From: Vicinamibacteria bacterium
GTDB taxonomy: Bacteria; Acidobacteriota; Vicinamibacteria; Vicinamibacterales; UBA8438
Assembly (NCBI GenBank): GCA_022821235.1
Contig: JAJEEA010000526.1
Span: 1 to 43,455, forward strand
DNA: 43,455 bases
Reading direction: 5' to 3'
The translations under genes were made by a program, and so were the position numbers. The notes under the pieces were generated by a model. It was not told the origin of the DNA. It searched no databases and saw nothing but the letters and a program-made list of their open reading frames with translations. Shown here piece after piece: positions 8,203-17,030 of this stretch. Each line of letters opens with the position of its first letter. Position 1 is the first letter of the stretch.

Positions 8203-9516
8203 ATGATGAAACCCAACCATGCCTTTCTCGTCGCCGGCCTCACCGTCGCCCTCGGGGGCTGCGGCGGGTCCGGGGACGAGCCCGGGTCGGCGCCCGGCGC
8301 CGCCGGCGATCCCATCAAGGTCGGCGTCCTCCACTCGCTGTCGGGCACCATGGCCATCAGCGAGACGACGCTGAAGGACACCATCCTGATGATGGTCGAG
8401 GAGCAGAACGCCAAAGGCGGTCTTCTCGGCCGGCCGGTCGAGGCGGTGGTCGTCGACCCCGCGTCGGACTGGCCGCTCTTCGCCGAGCGGGCGCGCGAGC
8501 TGCTCGAGTCGGAGCAGGTCGACGTGGTGTTCGGCTGCTGGACCTCGGTGTCGCGCAAGTCGGTGCTGCCGGTGTTCGAGGAGAACAACGGCCTGCTGTT
8601 CTACCCCGTCCAGTACGAGGGCGAGGAGTCGTCGAAGAACGTCATCTACACCGGCGCCGCCCCCAACCAGCAGGCCATCCCCGCCGTCGACTACCTGATG
8701 AACGAGGTCGGCATCGAGCGCTGGGTGCTCGAGGGCACCGACTACGTCTATCCCCGCACCACCAACCGCATCCTCGAGGCGTACCTGAAGCAGCAGGGGG
8801 TGGCCGACGAGGACATCGACATCAACTACACCCCCTTCGGGCACTCCGACTGGCAGACCCGCGTGGCCGCCATCCGTCGCTTCGGCTCGGCCGGCAAGCC
8901 GACGGCGGTGGTGTCGACCATCAACGGCGACGCCAACGTGCCCTTCTATCTGGAGCTCGCGAACCAGGAGGTGTCGGCCGACGACATCCCCGTCGTGGCG
9001 TTCTCGGTGGGCGAGGAGGAGCTGTCGGGCCTCGACACCGCGCCGCTGGTCGGGCACCTCGCGGCGTGGAACTACTTCCAGAGCGTGGAGTCGCCGGCGA
9101 ACGGCGAGTTCATCACGAAGTGGAAGCAGTTCGTCGACAATCAGGACCGGACGACGAACGACCCCATGGAGGCGCACTACATCGGGTTCAACCTCTGGGC
9201 CCAGGCGGTGGAGAAGGCCGGGACGACCGACGTCGACGCGGTGCTGGCGGCGCTGCCGGGCACCGAGACCCCCAACCTGACCGGAGGCATCGCGCGGGTG
9301 CTGCCGAACCACCACATCACCAAGCCGGTGTACATCGGCGAGGTGCAGGCGAACGGCCAGTTCGACGTGGTGTGGGAGACCGACGGCACCGTGCCGGGCG
9401 ACGCGTGGTCCGACTACCTGCCGGTGAGCGAGGTCACCGAGGCCGACTGGGTCGAGCTGAACTGCGGGAACTACAACACCGAGACGCAGGTGTGCTCGGG
9501 GCAGAACTACGAATAG
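8203..9516 (+). CDS. urtA: Urea ABC transporter substrate-binding lipoprotein UrtA (437 aa)
   Basis: A short lipoprotein signal with a lipobox-like LGGC is followed by a periplasmic-binding domain of the amide/urea type: IKVGVLHSLSGTMAISE, VEEQNAKGGLLGRPVE, VFGCWTSVSRKSVLPVFEE, LLFYPVQYEG, then TDYVYPRT and STINGDANVPFY. These stretches are diagnostic of UrtA/FmdD proteins. UrtA captures urea in the periplasm for UrtBC. Two adjacent ATGs (8203, 8206) are possible; AGGAG at 8194-8198 is 4 or 7 nt away, so the second may be the real one. The gene is followed by a hairpin-rich spacer before urtB, a common way to keep the receptor in excess. Length is normal. Confidence 0.93.
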   Translation: MMKPNHAFLVAGLTVALGGCGGSGDEPGSAPGAAGDPIKVGVLHSLSGTMAISETTLKDTILMMVEEQNAKGGLLGRPVEAVVVDPASDWPLFAERARELLESEQVDVVFGCWTSVSRKSVLPVFEENNGLLFYPVQYEGEESSKNVIYTGAAPNQQAIPAVDYLMNEVGIERWVLEGTDYVYPRTTNRILEAYLKQQGVADEDIDINYTPFGHSDWQTRVAAIRRFGSAGKPTAVVSTINGDANVPFYLELANQEVSADDIPVVAFSVGEEELSGLDTAPLVGHLAAWNYFQSVESPANGEFITKWKQFVDNQDRTTNDPMEAHYIGFNLWAQAVEKAGTTDVDAVLAALPGTETPNLTGGIARVLPNHHITKPVYIGEVQANGQFDVVWETDGTVPGDAWSDYLPVSEVTEADWVELNCGNYNTETQVCSGQNYE

Positions 9517-9531
9517 GAGCCATCGCCGAGG

Positions 9532-9564
9532 ATCGGCGCCCCCTCCAGTCGAGGAGGCGCCGAT
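9532..9564 (+). terminator. Hairpin after urtA (attenuator or mRNA stabiliser)
   Basis: ATCGGCGCC at 9532-9540 pairs perfectly with GGCGCCGAT at 9556-9564, 15 bp past the urtA stop. A second 11-bp perfect dyad, GGAACGGCGCC, lies at 9641-9651 and 9666-9676, and a third, CGGCAACCGG, at 9694-9703 and 9716-9725. There is no T-run. Partial termination would raise UrtA over UrtB; this role is inferred. Confidence 0.45.
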
Positions 9565-9595
9565 TCCCTGACGGGTCGGCTGGACGGCACTCGCG

Positions 9596-9892
9596 ACCGC
9601 AAGGCGACGATGCCGGCCGGAATCCGCGCGGTGGCCCGGTGGAACGGCGCCGCCTCCGTCGAAAGGGCGCCGTTCCCCTGGAGGTCGGCCGGGCGGCAAC
9701 CGGAACGGCGAAGCGCCGGTTGCCGGGCGGGCAGCCTGCGCCGCGCGGCGGGGCGGATGACCGGCGGGTTGGTTGGGGCGGGCAATCGGAACCGCAAGGC
9801 GACGACTGCCGGGCGTGGCGCCACGGAACGGCGCCGACCACGGGAGGGATGGGATGGGCGGCTCTCGGAGCCGAAGGGCGACGGTTGCCGGG
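9596..9892 (+). repeat. Degenerate tandem copies of the urtB start region
   Basis: A core of about 22 nt (ACCGCAAGGCGACGA..TGCCGG) occurs at 9596-9616 and 9791-9813, more diverged at 9701-9726, and at 9870-9892, where it encodes residues 6-13 of UrtB. Flanking bases align as well: GGCGGGCAATCGG before one copy, GGGCGGCTCTCGG before the gene copy. Spacings are about 80-105 bp. The spacer between urtA and urtB thus consists largely of decayed copies of the urtB 5' end. Confidence 0.7.
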
Positions 9893-11548
9893 CGGGCCGC
9901 GAGGGTTCCCGGCGGGCGGCGGCTCGCGTGGCTGCTGCTCGCCGCGTGCCTGGCCGCCCATCCCGCCGCGGCGCAGACCGGCGACGACGAGTTCCGCACG
10001 CTCGTCGGCGAGCTCGCCGGCGCCAACCTCCGGCAGAAGGAGGAGATCGCCGGACGACTGCTCGCCACCGGGCACGGCGGCGTCCGCGACGTGCTCACGG
10101 CCCTGCTCGAGGACCGCCTGTTCGAGCGCGAGGACGATGGACGCGTGTTCGTCGTCGAGTCGAACGAGGAGGGACTCGCCACCTTCCAACTGCTCGATCC
10201 CGCCACCCTGGCCGACGCGGGGACCATCGCGCCCGACCGGCTGGACCGCATCATCACCAACAACCGGCTCCGCCGCTTCCTGCGCACTGGCATCGCCCGG
10301 TTCGACTCGTCGAGCCCCGACGCCGGCGTGCGCCTCGAGGCGGTGCGCGAGCTGCTCCGCAGCCTCGACGACGCCACCCTCGACCTCCTCCGCGAGAGGG
10401 CGGCGGTCGAGACCGACCCCGATGTCGCCTTCGAGATCGAGACGGCGCTCTCGGTCGAGGCGCTCGACGACCCCGACCCCGGGGTCCGCCTCGCCGCCGT
10501 CGAGCGGCTCTCCGGCCGCCTCAACCCCGTCGTCCACAACCGCCTGTCGGCGCTGGTCAGGACCACGGACGACGGCGGGTTCGCGGAGCCCGACGAGGCC
10601 GTCCGCGCCGCCGCCACCGACGCCCTCTGGCAGATCGACTCGCGGCGCAACGTCTACTCGGTGCTCGAGACGGTGGCCTTCGGGCTGAGCCTCGGCTCGG
10701 TGCTGGTGCTCGTGGCCATCGGCCTCGCCATCACCTTCGGGGTGATGGGGGTCATCAACATGGCCCACGGCGAGCTGATGATGCTCGGGGCGTACACCAC
10801 CTACGTCGTCCAGCTCTGGATGCCCGACCACATCGGCGTCTCGCTGCTGGTGGCGGTGCCCGCCGCCTTCGTCGTCGCGGGGTCGGCGGGGGTGCTCATC
10901 GAGCGGACGGTCATCCGCTTCCTCTACGGACGGCCGCTGGAGACCCTGCTCGCGACCTTCGGCGTGAGCCTGGTGCTGCAGCAGCTCGTGCGGACGGTGT
11001 TCTCGGCCAACAACCGCGCCGTCACCACCCCGGCGTGGATGAGCGGGGCGCTAAGGTTCAACGAGGCGTTCGCGCTGACCTACAACCGGCTCTACATCGT
11101 CCTCTTCGCCCTCATCGTGTTCGCCCTGGTGCTCGCCGTCATGCGGTACACGCGCCTCGGCCTCGACATCCGCGCCGTCTCCCAGAACCGCACGATGGCG
11201 CGGGCGATGGGGGTCCGGACGGAGTGGGTCGACGCGATGACGTTCGGCCTCGGGGCGGGCATCGCGGGGGTGGCGGGGGTGGCCCTGACCCAGCTCACGA
11301 ACGTGGGGCCCAACCTCGGCCAGTCCTACATCGTCGACTCGTTCATGGTCGTGGTGTTCGGCGGGGTCGGCAACCTCTGGGGCACCCTCATCGGCGGCAT
11401 GTCGCTGGGCATCGTCAACAAGCTGCTCGAGCCGTTCGCAGGGGCGGTGCTCGGCAAGATCCTGGTGCTGGTGGTGCTGATCCTGTTCATCCAGCGCCGT
11501 CCCCGCGGGCTGTTCCCCCAGACGGGGCGGGCGGCGGAGAGCGTGTGA
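9854..11548 (+). CDS. urtB: Urea ABC transporter permease UrtB with N-terminal HEAT-like domain (564 aa)
   Basis: A signal peptide (ending AHPAAAQ) leads into about 240 periplasmic residues with repeated Asp-rich helical pairs (LDDPDPGVRLAAVERL), the HEAT-like extension typical of long UrtB. From about residue 265 a LivH-type permease follows: FGLSLGSVLVLVAIGLAI, GVMGVINMAHGELMMLGAY, RPLETLLATFGVSL, RAVSQNRTMARAMG. UrtB with UrtC forms the membrane channel for urea. ATG 9854 was chosen because GGGAGGGATGGG lies directly upstream and the signal peptide starts there. It overlaps urtC by 1 nt (TGATG), showing translational coupling. Length and domain order are normal for the family. Confidence 0.92.
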   Translation: MGGSRSRRATVAGRAARVPGGRRLAWLLLAACLAAHPAAAQTGDDEFRTLVGELAGANLRQKEEIAGRLLATGHGGVRDVLTALLEDRLFEREDDGRVFVVESNEEGLATFQLLDPATLADAGTIAPDRLDRIITNNRLRRFLRTGIARFDSSSPDAGVRLEAVRELLRSLDDATLDLLRERAAVETDPDVAFEIETALSVEALDDPDPGVRLAAVERLSGRLNPVVHNRLSALVRTTDDGGFAEPDEAVRAAATDALWQIDSRRNVYSVLETVAFGLSLGSVLVLVAIGLAITFGVMGVINMAHGELMMLGAYTTYVVQLWMPDHIGVSLLVAVPAAFVVAGSAGVLIERTVIRFLYGRPLETLLATFGVSLVLQQLVRTVFSANNRAVTTPAWMSGALRFNEAFALTYNRLYIVLFALIVFALVLAVMRYTRLGLDIRAVSQNRTMARAMGVRTEWVDAMTFGLGAGIAGVAGVALTQLTNVGPNLGQSYIVDSFMVVVFGGVGNLWGTLIGGMSLGIVNKLLEPFAGAVLGKILVLVVLILFIQRRPRGLFPQTGRAAESV

Positions 11549-12648
11549 TGAAGGCGCCGGCCCTGCGCCTGCCGGCCGTGATCGCGGATCGCGCCAGCGT
11601 GGCGTTCCTCGCGTCGCTGGCCGTGGTGGCCCTCGTCGCGCCGCTCCTCAACCTGGCGGTGCCCGAGTCGTCCCCGCTCCACCTGTCGAGCTACGCCGTC
11701 GGCCTCATCGGCAAGTACCTCAGCTATGCCCTGCTCGCCCTCGCCGTCGACTTCATCTGGGGGTACTGCGGCATCCTGAGCCTGGGGCACGCGGCGTTCT
11801 TCGCCCTCGGGGGCTACGCCATGGGGATGTACCTCATGCGCCAGATCGGCACCCGGGGCGTGTACGGGCATCCCGTCCTGCCCGACTTCATGGTGTTCCT
11901 CAACTGGGAGGAGCTGCCGTGGTTCTGGTACGGCTTCGACCAGTTCTGGTTCGCCCTCGTCATGGTGGCCCTGGCCCCCGGCGCGCTGGCGTTCGTGTTC
12001 GGGTGGCTGGCGTTCCGGTCGCGGGTCACCGGCGTCTATCTCTCCATCATCACCCAGGCCCTCACCTACGCCCTGATGCTCGCGTTCTTCCGCAACGACA
12101 TGGGCTTCGGCGGCAACAACGGCTTCACCGACTTCAAGGACCTGCTCGGGTTCGACCTCCAGAGCGACGCCACCCGCTCGGCCCTCCTCGCGGCGACGGC
12201 GGTCGCCCTCGGGGGCGCCTACTGGACCTGCCGGGCCGTCCTCGCGTCGCGGGCGGGCCGGGTGCTGCGCGCGATACGCGACGCCGAGAGCCGCACCCGG
12301 TTCCTCGGCTACCGGGTGCAGGACTACAAGCTGTGGGTGTTCGTGCTCTCGGCGGTGCTCGCGGGGGTGGCGGGGGCGCTCTACGTGCCCCAGGTGGGCA
12401 TCATCAACCCCAGCGAGTTCGAGCCCATCAACTCCATCGAGGTGGTGATCTGGGTGGCGGTCGGGGGGCGCGGCACGCTGTGGGGCGCGGCGGCGGGGGC
12501 GGTGCTCGTGAACTATGCGAAGACCTGGTTCACGGGGGCCCTGCCCGACGTGTGGCTCTACGCCCTCGGGGCGATGTTCGTGGGGGTCACCCTCTTCCTG
12601 CCCCGCGGGCTGGCCGGCCTTTTGCCGGTGAGGAGCCGGGACGCATGA
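11548..12648 (+). CDS. urtC: Urea ABC transporter permease UrtC (366 aa)
   Basis: This is a LivM-type permease with about eight to ten hydrophobic segments and the family signatures LAVDFIWGYCGILSLGHAAFFALGGY (residues about 64-90), FGGNNGFTDF, RAIRDAESRTRFLGY and INSIEVVIWVAVGGRGTLWGA. It pairs with UrtB. The start ATG overlaps the urtB stop by 1 nt, and its own stop overlaps the urtD start (ATGA), so urtB, urtC and urtD are translated in tandem. Nothing is missing. Confidence 0.93.
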   Translation: MKAPALRLPAVIADRASVAFLASLAVVALVAPLLNLAVPESSPLHLSSYAVGLIGKYLSYALLALAVDFIWGYCGILSLGHAAFFALGGYAMGMYLMRQIGTRGVYGHPVLPDFMVFLNWEELPWFWYGFDQFWFALVMVALAPGALAFVFGWLAFRSRVTGVYLSIITQALTYALMLAFFRNDMGFGGNNGFTDFKDLLGFDLQSDATRSALLAATAVALGGAYWTCRAVLASRAGRVLRAIRDAESRTRFLGYRVQDYKLWVFVLSAVLAGVAGALYVPQVGIINPSEFEPINSIEVVIWVAVGGRGTLWGAAAGAVLVNYAKTWFTGALPDVWLYALGAMFVGVTLFLPRGLAGLLPVRSRDA

Positions 12649-13523
12649 ACGCCAACCTCCAACCGGGCGGCGCCGTTGCCGCCGAGCCCCGAGCGGGCGC
12701 CCCTCGTCGCGGCGCGGCCCCGGGCGGGCGCGACCCCTGGCGCGAGAAACGCGAGGCGGCCGCGGCGCGGCAACCGTCGGTGCTGACCGGCGACGTGCTC
12801 TACCTGCAGCAGGTGACGGTGAGCTTCGACGGCTTCAAGGCCCTCGACGACCTCACGCTGCACGTCGACCCCGGCGAGTTGCTCTGCGTCATCGGGCCGA
12901 ACGGCGCCGGCAAGACCACGATGATGGACGTCGTCACCGGCAAGACCCGGCCCGACGCGGGGCGCGTGTTCTTCGGGAACATGACCAACCTGCTCACGAT
13001 GAGCGAGCCGGAGATCGCCCAGGCCGGCATCGGCCGCAAGTTCCAGAAGCCGACCGTCTTCGACTTCCTCACCGTGTTCGAGAACCTCGAGCTCGCCCTC
13101 GCCGGCGAGAAGTCGTTCTGGCGCACCTTCTTCGCCCGCCTGACGCCCCGCGACCGAGAACGCATCGACGAGGTGCTCGAGACCACGGGGCTGGCGGCGA
13201 AGCGCGACACTCCGGCCGGCACCCTCGCCCACGGCCAGAAGCAGTGGCTCGAGATCGGCATGCTGCTCATGCAGGAGCCGAAGGTGCTGCTGGTCGACGA
13301 GCCGGTGGCGGGCATGACCCCGCAGGAGACCGAGCGCACCGGCGAGCTGCTGCTGTCGCTCGCGGGGCGGCACTCGGTGGTGGTGGTCGAGCACGACATG
13401 GAGTTCGTCCGCTCGATCGCGCGGCGGGTGGCGGTGCTCCACGAGGGGCGCGTGCTCGCCGAGGGCGGCATGGACGCGGTGCAGTCGGACCCCCGCGTCA
13501 TCGAGGTGTACCTGGGGGCATGA
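12645..13523 (+). CDS. urtD: Urea ABC transporter ATPase UrtD (292 aa)
   Basis: This ABC ATPase of the LivG/UrtD type has Walker A GPNGAGKTT, the UrtD-characteristic GIGRKFQKPTVFDFLTVFENLELAL, a signature region read here as LAHGQKQWLEIGMLL (in place of LSGGQ), Walker B VLLVDEPVAGMT and the H-loop VVVVEHDMEFVRSIA. It hydrolyses ATP at the cytoplasmic face of UrtBC. The first 45 residues are a low-complexity Arg/Ala/Gly-rich extension; similar N-terminal tails are known in UrtD but this one is long. The stop codon overlaps an ATG at 13520 that opens an 85-codon repeat ORF before urtE. Confidence 0.92.
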   Translation: MNANLQPGGAVAAEPRAGAPRRGAAPGGRDPWREKREAAAARQPSVLTGDVLYLQQVTVSFDGFKALDDLTLHVDPGELLCVIGPNGAGKTTMMDVVTGKTRPDAGRVFFGNMTNLLTMSEPEIAQAGIGRKFQKPTVFDFLTVFENLELALAGEKSFWRTFFARLTPRDRERIDEVLETTGLAAKRDTPAGTLAHGQKQWLEIGMLLMQEPKVLLVDEPVAGMTPQETERTGELLLSLAGRHSVVVVEHDMEFVRSIARRVAVLHEGRVLAEGGMDAVQSDPRVIEVYLGA

Positions 13524-13777
13524 CCCTGCATCGGATCCACGGCATCGACCGCCGGAGCACGCCGACCGACCTCGCGCCGGTCGGGGAGGCGGCAACCGGC
13601 CCCGCGCGTCACCCGGGTGGACCTGGCCGCACAAGCCTGCTCAGAATCCGCGGCCTCGAACGGCCCCGCCGCGCCGGCCGAACGCGGTGGCGCGTCATGA
13701 ACCTGCTCCGAATCCGCGGCCTCGACCGGCCCCGCCGCGCCGGCCGGACGCGGTGGCACGTCGACCGCGAGGTGTAA
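13520..13777 (+). repeat. Three in-frame degenerate copies of the urtE 5' end (85-codon ORF)
   Basis: Copies of the urtE start begin at 13520, 13631 and 13697; the true urtE starts at 13788. The second and third copies are nearly identical over about 60 bp with a 66-bp period. The third reads MNLLRIRGLDRPRRAGRTRW and aligns without gaps to MSLLEIRGLNQSYGGSRTLW of UrtE. All three stay in one open frame, from an ATG overlapping the urtD stop to TAA at 13775. It may be translated by coupling to urtD into an Arg-rich peptide, or may be harmless debris. Confidence 0.75.
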
Positions 13778-13787
13778 CCTGGGAGGA

Positions 13788-14492
13788 ATGAGCCTGCTCG
13801 AGATCCGCGGCCTGAACCAGTCCTACGGCGGCAGCCGCACCCTGTGGGACGTCGACCTCGACGTGGCGGCGGGGACCCGCCTGTGCCTGATGGGGCGCAA
13901 CGGCATGGGCAAGACGACGCTCCTGAAGTGCATCATGGGGCAGATTCCGGTGGAGTCGGGCGGGATCGCCTTCGACGGCGCCGACCTGCTCGCGCGTTCC
14001 CCCGAGAGCCGGGCGCGGCTGGGCATCGGCTACGTGCCCCAGGGACGCGAGATCTTCCCGCAGCTCACGGTCGAGGAGAACCTGCGCATCGGCCTCGGGT
14101 CGCGGCGCGGCGGCCGCGGCGGGGGAATCCCCGACCGCGTCTTCGAGCTCTTCCCGGTCCTGAGACAGATGCTCCAGCGGCGCAGCGGCGACCTGTCGGG
14201 CGGCCAGCAGCAGCAGCTCGCGATCGGGCGTGCGCTGGTGCTCGAGCCGCGGCTGCTCATCCTCGACGAGCCCACCGAGGGCATCCAGCCGAACATCGTC
14301 CACGAGATCGGCGATATCATCGTCCGGCTCAACCGGGAGGCCGCGGTGACGGTGCTGCTGGTCGAGCAGAAGCTGCCGTTCGCCCGCCGCGTGGCCAGCG
14401 AGTTCCACATCCTGGACAAGGGACGGTCGGTCGCCGGCGGTCCGATCGACGCCCTGACCGACGATGACATCCGCAGGCACCTCACGGTGTGA
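13788..14492 (+). CDS. urtE: Urea ABC transporter ATPase UrtE (234 aa)
   Basis: This LivF/UrtE-type ABC ATPase has the typical start LLEIRGLNQSYGGSRTLWDV, Walker A GRNGMGKTT, Q-loop region IGYVPQGREIFPQLTVEENL, signature LSGGQQQQLAIGRAL, Walker B LLILDEPTEGIQPNIV and H-loop VTVLLVEQKLPFARRVA. It is the second ATPase of the urea importer. GGGAGG sits only 1-2 nt before the ATG, an unusually short spacing. Two fragments of its 3' half recur outside the gene: at 14527-14595, and inside the first codons of ureD (18029-18060). Confidence 0.93.
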   Translation: MSLLEIRGLNQSYGGSRTLWDVDLDVAAGTRLCLMGRNGMGKTTLLKCIMGQIPVESGGIAFDGADLLARSPESRARLGIGYVPQGREIFPQLTVEENLRIGLGSRRGGRGGGIPDRVFELFPVLRQMLQRRSGDLSGGQQQQLAIGRALVLEPRLLILDEPTEGIQPNIVHEIGDIIVRLNREAAVTVLLVEQKLPFARRVASEFHILDKGRSVAGGPIDALTDDDIRRHLTV

Positions 14493-14508
14493 GGCCGCCC
14501 TGCTCGCC

Positions 14509-14595
14509 GCATTCGACATCGCGGAGGACGACGCCCGGCCGGCCGGCAGGATCGACGCCCTGAGCGACGATGACATCCGCACGCGCATCAATGTG
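14509..14595 (+). repeat. Decayed duplicate of the urtE 3' end
   Basis: The sequence from 14527 reads DDARPAGRIDALSDDDIR in frame and matches DKGRSVAGGPIDALTDDDIR at the urtE C-terminus (14415-14489). It includes a 14-nt exact run (GATCGACGCCCTGA) and a 16-nt exact run (CGACGATGACATCCGC). It lies just after the urtE stop and before the DUF262 cassette. The following 14596-14777 holds nothing recognisable. Confidence 0.8.
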
Positions 14596-14777
14596 GGAGC
14601 CCCGACTCGGCGCGTTCGATCTCGGAAGCTGGAGTACCCTGTGGGTGGGGCGAAAGGACCGACGACCCGGCATCCGCAGGCGAATCAACGTTTGAGACAG
14701 CCGGCCAGCGGTTCCTGTTTGACCGAACCGGAGCACAGTGCCAGCATGTGGCGCTGAGATTGCAGAGCGACGCAACC

Positions 14778-15881
14778 ATGGACTCCGAGCCATCCAGCCG
14801 ACCGCTGAGCGACGAAGAGATCGAGGGTCTGGATCAAGACGATGGTCCAGGGGGTGACTATCCCATCGACGATCTCTTGATCCGCCACCAGAGCCGTACG
14901 ATTCACGACGTCACCAGACGGATCGACCAAGGCTCGTACGTGATGGATCCTGATTTCCAGCGCGATTTCATCTGGCCGGAAGACAAGCAAAGCAAGCTGA
15001 TCGAATCCGTCATCATGCGCATCCCTCTCCCTGTGTTCTACATGGCGGAAGACGACGAGGGTCGGATGGTGGTCGTCGACGGTTTACAGCGCCTGTCCAC
15101 GTTCAGCCGGTTCGTTCGGAATGACCTGAAGCTGAACCTACCGGATCGCTCCGAGTTGCATCACAAGAGATTCTCGGACCTGCCATCCAAGCTCCAGAAT
15201 CGCGTCGAGGACTGCAACCTCATATTCTACATTATCGACGCCAAGGTTCCAGAACGAGCCCGTCTGGATATCTTCGACAGGGTGAACAGCGGCGAACCGC
15301 TTACTCGGCAGCAGATGCGCAACAGCCTGTTCATGGGATCCGGAACCCTCTTTCTGAAGACAGAATCGCGAACCGATGTTTTTCTCAAGGCGACCGGCAA
15401 GAGCTTGAACTGGAAAAAGATGAGAGATCGGGAGTTCGTCAATCGATTCTGCGCATTTCAGATCCTCGACCTCGACGAATACCGCGACATGGATAAGTTT
15501 CTTGCCGACTGCCTCCGCCGCATGAACCGGATGGCTGAAGCCGAACTCTCACGGTTGTCCGCCGACTTTCGCAGGGGCCTCACCAACAACTTCATGCTGT
15601 TCGGCCGCCACGCGTTCAGAAAGCACAGACCTCGGCAGAAACGACGCGGCGTTCTCAATGCTTCGTTCTGGGACGTAATGTCTACCGGCCTGTCTCGCCA
15701 TCCGGGAGACGCGGTCAAGCGATCTCACGGCCCTCTCCGCCGCCGGGTTTTCGATCTCTTCGACGACGAAGAGTTCAACGATGCGATCACGTACGGTCCC
15801 AACGACGCAAGAAAGGTGAAAACGCGGTTCCGTCTGACACAGGAGGTCTTCGAGGAGGTTCTGGGTGCTCACGCGCATTGA
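14778..15881 (+). CDS. DUF262 (GmrS-type / ParB-like) protein of a putative defence cassette (367 aa)
   Basis: DUF262 hallmarks are clear: DPDFQRDFIWPEDKQSKLIESVIMRIPLPVFYM, then VVDGLQRLSTF (usual motif DGQQR), and later FDRVNSGEPLTRQQMRNSLF. DUF262 is the ParB/Srx-like domain of GmrSD-type type IV restriction enzymes and of several defence systems, where it binds or hydrolyses nucleotides. No C-terminal HNH (DUF1524) domain follows, so nuclease activity would have to come from elsewhere. A GTG at 14748 is an alternative start. The gene overlaps the next by 17 nt, implying one transcript. Base composition is visibly less GC-rich than the flanking urea genes, consistent with horizontal transfer. 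Function in defence is inferred from family and context. Confidence 0.75.
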   Translation: MDSEPSSRPLSDEEIEGLDQDDGPGGDYPIDDLLIRHQSRTIHDVTRRIDQGSYVMDPDFQRDFIWPEDKQSKLIESVIMRIPLPVFYMAEDDEGRMVVVDGLQRLSTFSRFVRNDLKLNLPDRSELHHKRFSDLPSKLQNRVEDCNLIFYIIDAKVPERARLDIFDRVNSGEPLTRQQMRNSLFMGSGTLFLKTESRTDVFLKATGKSLNWKKMRDREFVNRFCAFQILDLDEYRDMDKFLADCLRRMNRMAEAELSRLSADFRRGLTNNFMLFGRHAFRKHRPRQKRRGVLNASFWDVMSTGLSRHPGDAVKRSHGPLRRRVFDLFDDEEFNDAITYGPNDARKVKTRFRLTQEVFEEVLGAHAH

Positions 15882-17028
15882 TCTCCGACATTTCAAGTGC
15901 TTCGAGACACTGAAGCTGCCCCTGCGCCCGCTGACTCTGCTGTCCGGGGCCAACGCCTCCGGGAAGTCATCGGTAATGCAGGCCCTCGTTCTCCTGCACC
16001 AGACGATGCGCGAACACGAGTGGTCCTCCCGCCTGATGCTCAACGGCTCTGCTGTCCGCCTGGGTGCCGTAGCAGACGTGGTCGACCAGGTTCATGGGCG
16101 CCGCGACTGTGGGATCGCTCTGCTGGACGACGATGCGCCGTCGTATCAGTGGGAGTTCGAGGGCGAGCGCGACGAGATGTCCATGGCCGTCCGCAGGGCT
16201 CGGGGCGAGACCGGCGCCGGGGACGGCTGGGACGTCGACGGATCCCAACCGTTCCACCACCTGCTGCCGGCGCCGGCAGGCGACCAGTCACTGACCAGCC
16301 GCCTGCGCAGGCTCACCTACCTGACCGCGGAGAGGCTGGGACCGCGCGAGCTCTACGCCTTCGACGATCCCCAGCTCACGCCGGTCGTCGGCCCGCGGGG
16401 AGAGTACGCCGTCAGCGTGCTCCACTCAGGCCGCGACGGCCGAGTGCTGGACAGCTTGGCGATCGACGGCGTGCCGCCCACGCGGTTCCGACAGGTGGAG
16501 GCGCGGATGGCCCGGTTCTTTCCCGGTTGCGTACTGGCCGTCGAGCAGGTCCCCGGGGCCAACGCGGCGACGCTGGGGATTCGCATATCGGCCGACACTG
16601 ACTTTCATCGCCCCGTGCACACCGGATTCGGACTGACACAGGTTCTGCCCGTCGTCGTGGCGGGCCTGTCCGCAGACGAGGACGACCTGCTGCTGATCGA
16701 GAATCCCGAGGTGCACCTGCATCCCGCCGGACAGGCGGCCATGGGTGAGTTCCTGAGCGAGGTCGCGGCGGCGGGCGTGCAGGTCGTCATCGAGACGCAC
16801 AGCGATCACATCCTGAACGGCATACGGCGGGCAGTCAAGGGCGGCGTGCTGGCCAGCGGGGATGTCGCCCTACACTTCTTTCGGCCACGGATCGAAGACC
16901 AAGCCCAACAGGGCGGACCGCAAGTGGAAAGCCCGATCCTGGACGCGGATGGCAACATCGACAGTTGGCCGGACGGGTTCTTCGATCAGTTCGACCGGGA
17001 CATGAACTACTTCGCGGGCTGGAGCTGA
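15865..17028 (+). CDS. AAA ATPase with C-terminal DUF3696 (387 aa)
   Basis: The N-terminus is SMC/OLD-like: LTRIDLRHFKCFETLKLPLRPLTLLSGANASGKSSVMQAL carries Walker A (GANASGKSS, about residues 29-37). Later come GFGLTQVLPVVVAGL (signature-like), LLLIENPEVHLHPAGQ (Walker B) and VVIETHSDHILNGIRRAV. The tail ILDADGNIDSWPDGFFDQFDRDM is the DUF3696 motif. DUF3696 ATPases are commonly coupled to DUF262 proteins. No TOPRIM domain is present. GTG 15865 overlaps the DUF262 gene; the next gene begins 2 nt after its stop. I infer the ATP-driven sensor or motor subunit of a three-gene system. Confidence 0.78.
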   Translation: MLTRIDLRHFKCFETLKLPLRPLTLLSGANASGKSSVMQALVLLHQTMREHEWSSRLMLNGSAVRLGAVADVVDQVHGRRDCGIALLDDDAPSYQWEFEGERDEMSMAVRRARGETGAGDGWDVDGSQPFHHLLPAPAGDQSLTSRLRRLTYLTAERLGPRELYAFDDPQLTPVVGPRGEYAVSVLHSGRDGRVLDSLAIDGVPPTRFRQVEARMARFFPGCVLAVEQVPGANAATLGIRISADTDFHRPVHTGFGLTQVLPVVVAGLSADEDDLLLIENPEVHLHPAGQAAMGEFLSEVAAAGVQVVIETHSDHILNGIRRAVKGGVLASGDVALHFFRPRIEDQAQQGGPQVESPILDADGNIDSWPDGFFDQFDRDMNYFAGWS

Positions 17029-17030
17029 TC

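Noticed and set aside
8119-10650. 843-codon minus-strand ORF opposite urtA and urtB
   Set aside because: Antisense to genes with unmistakable urea-transport motifs; no domain of its own.
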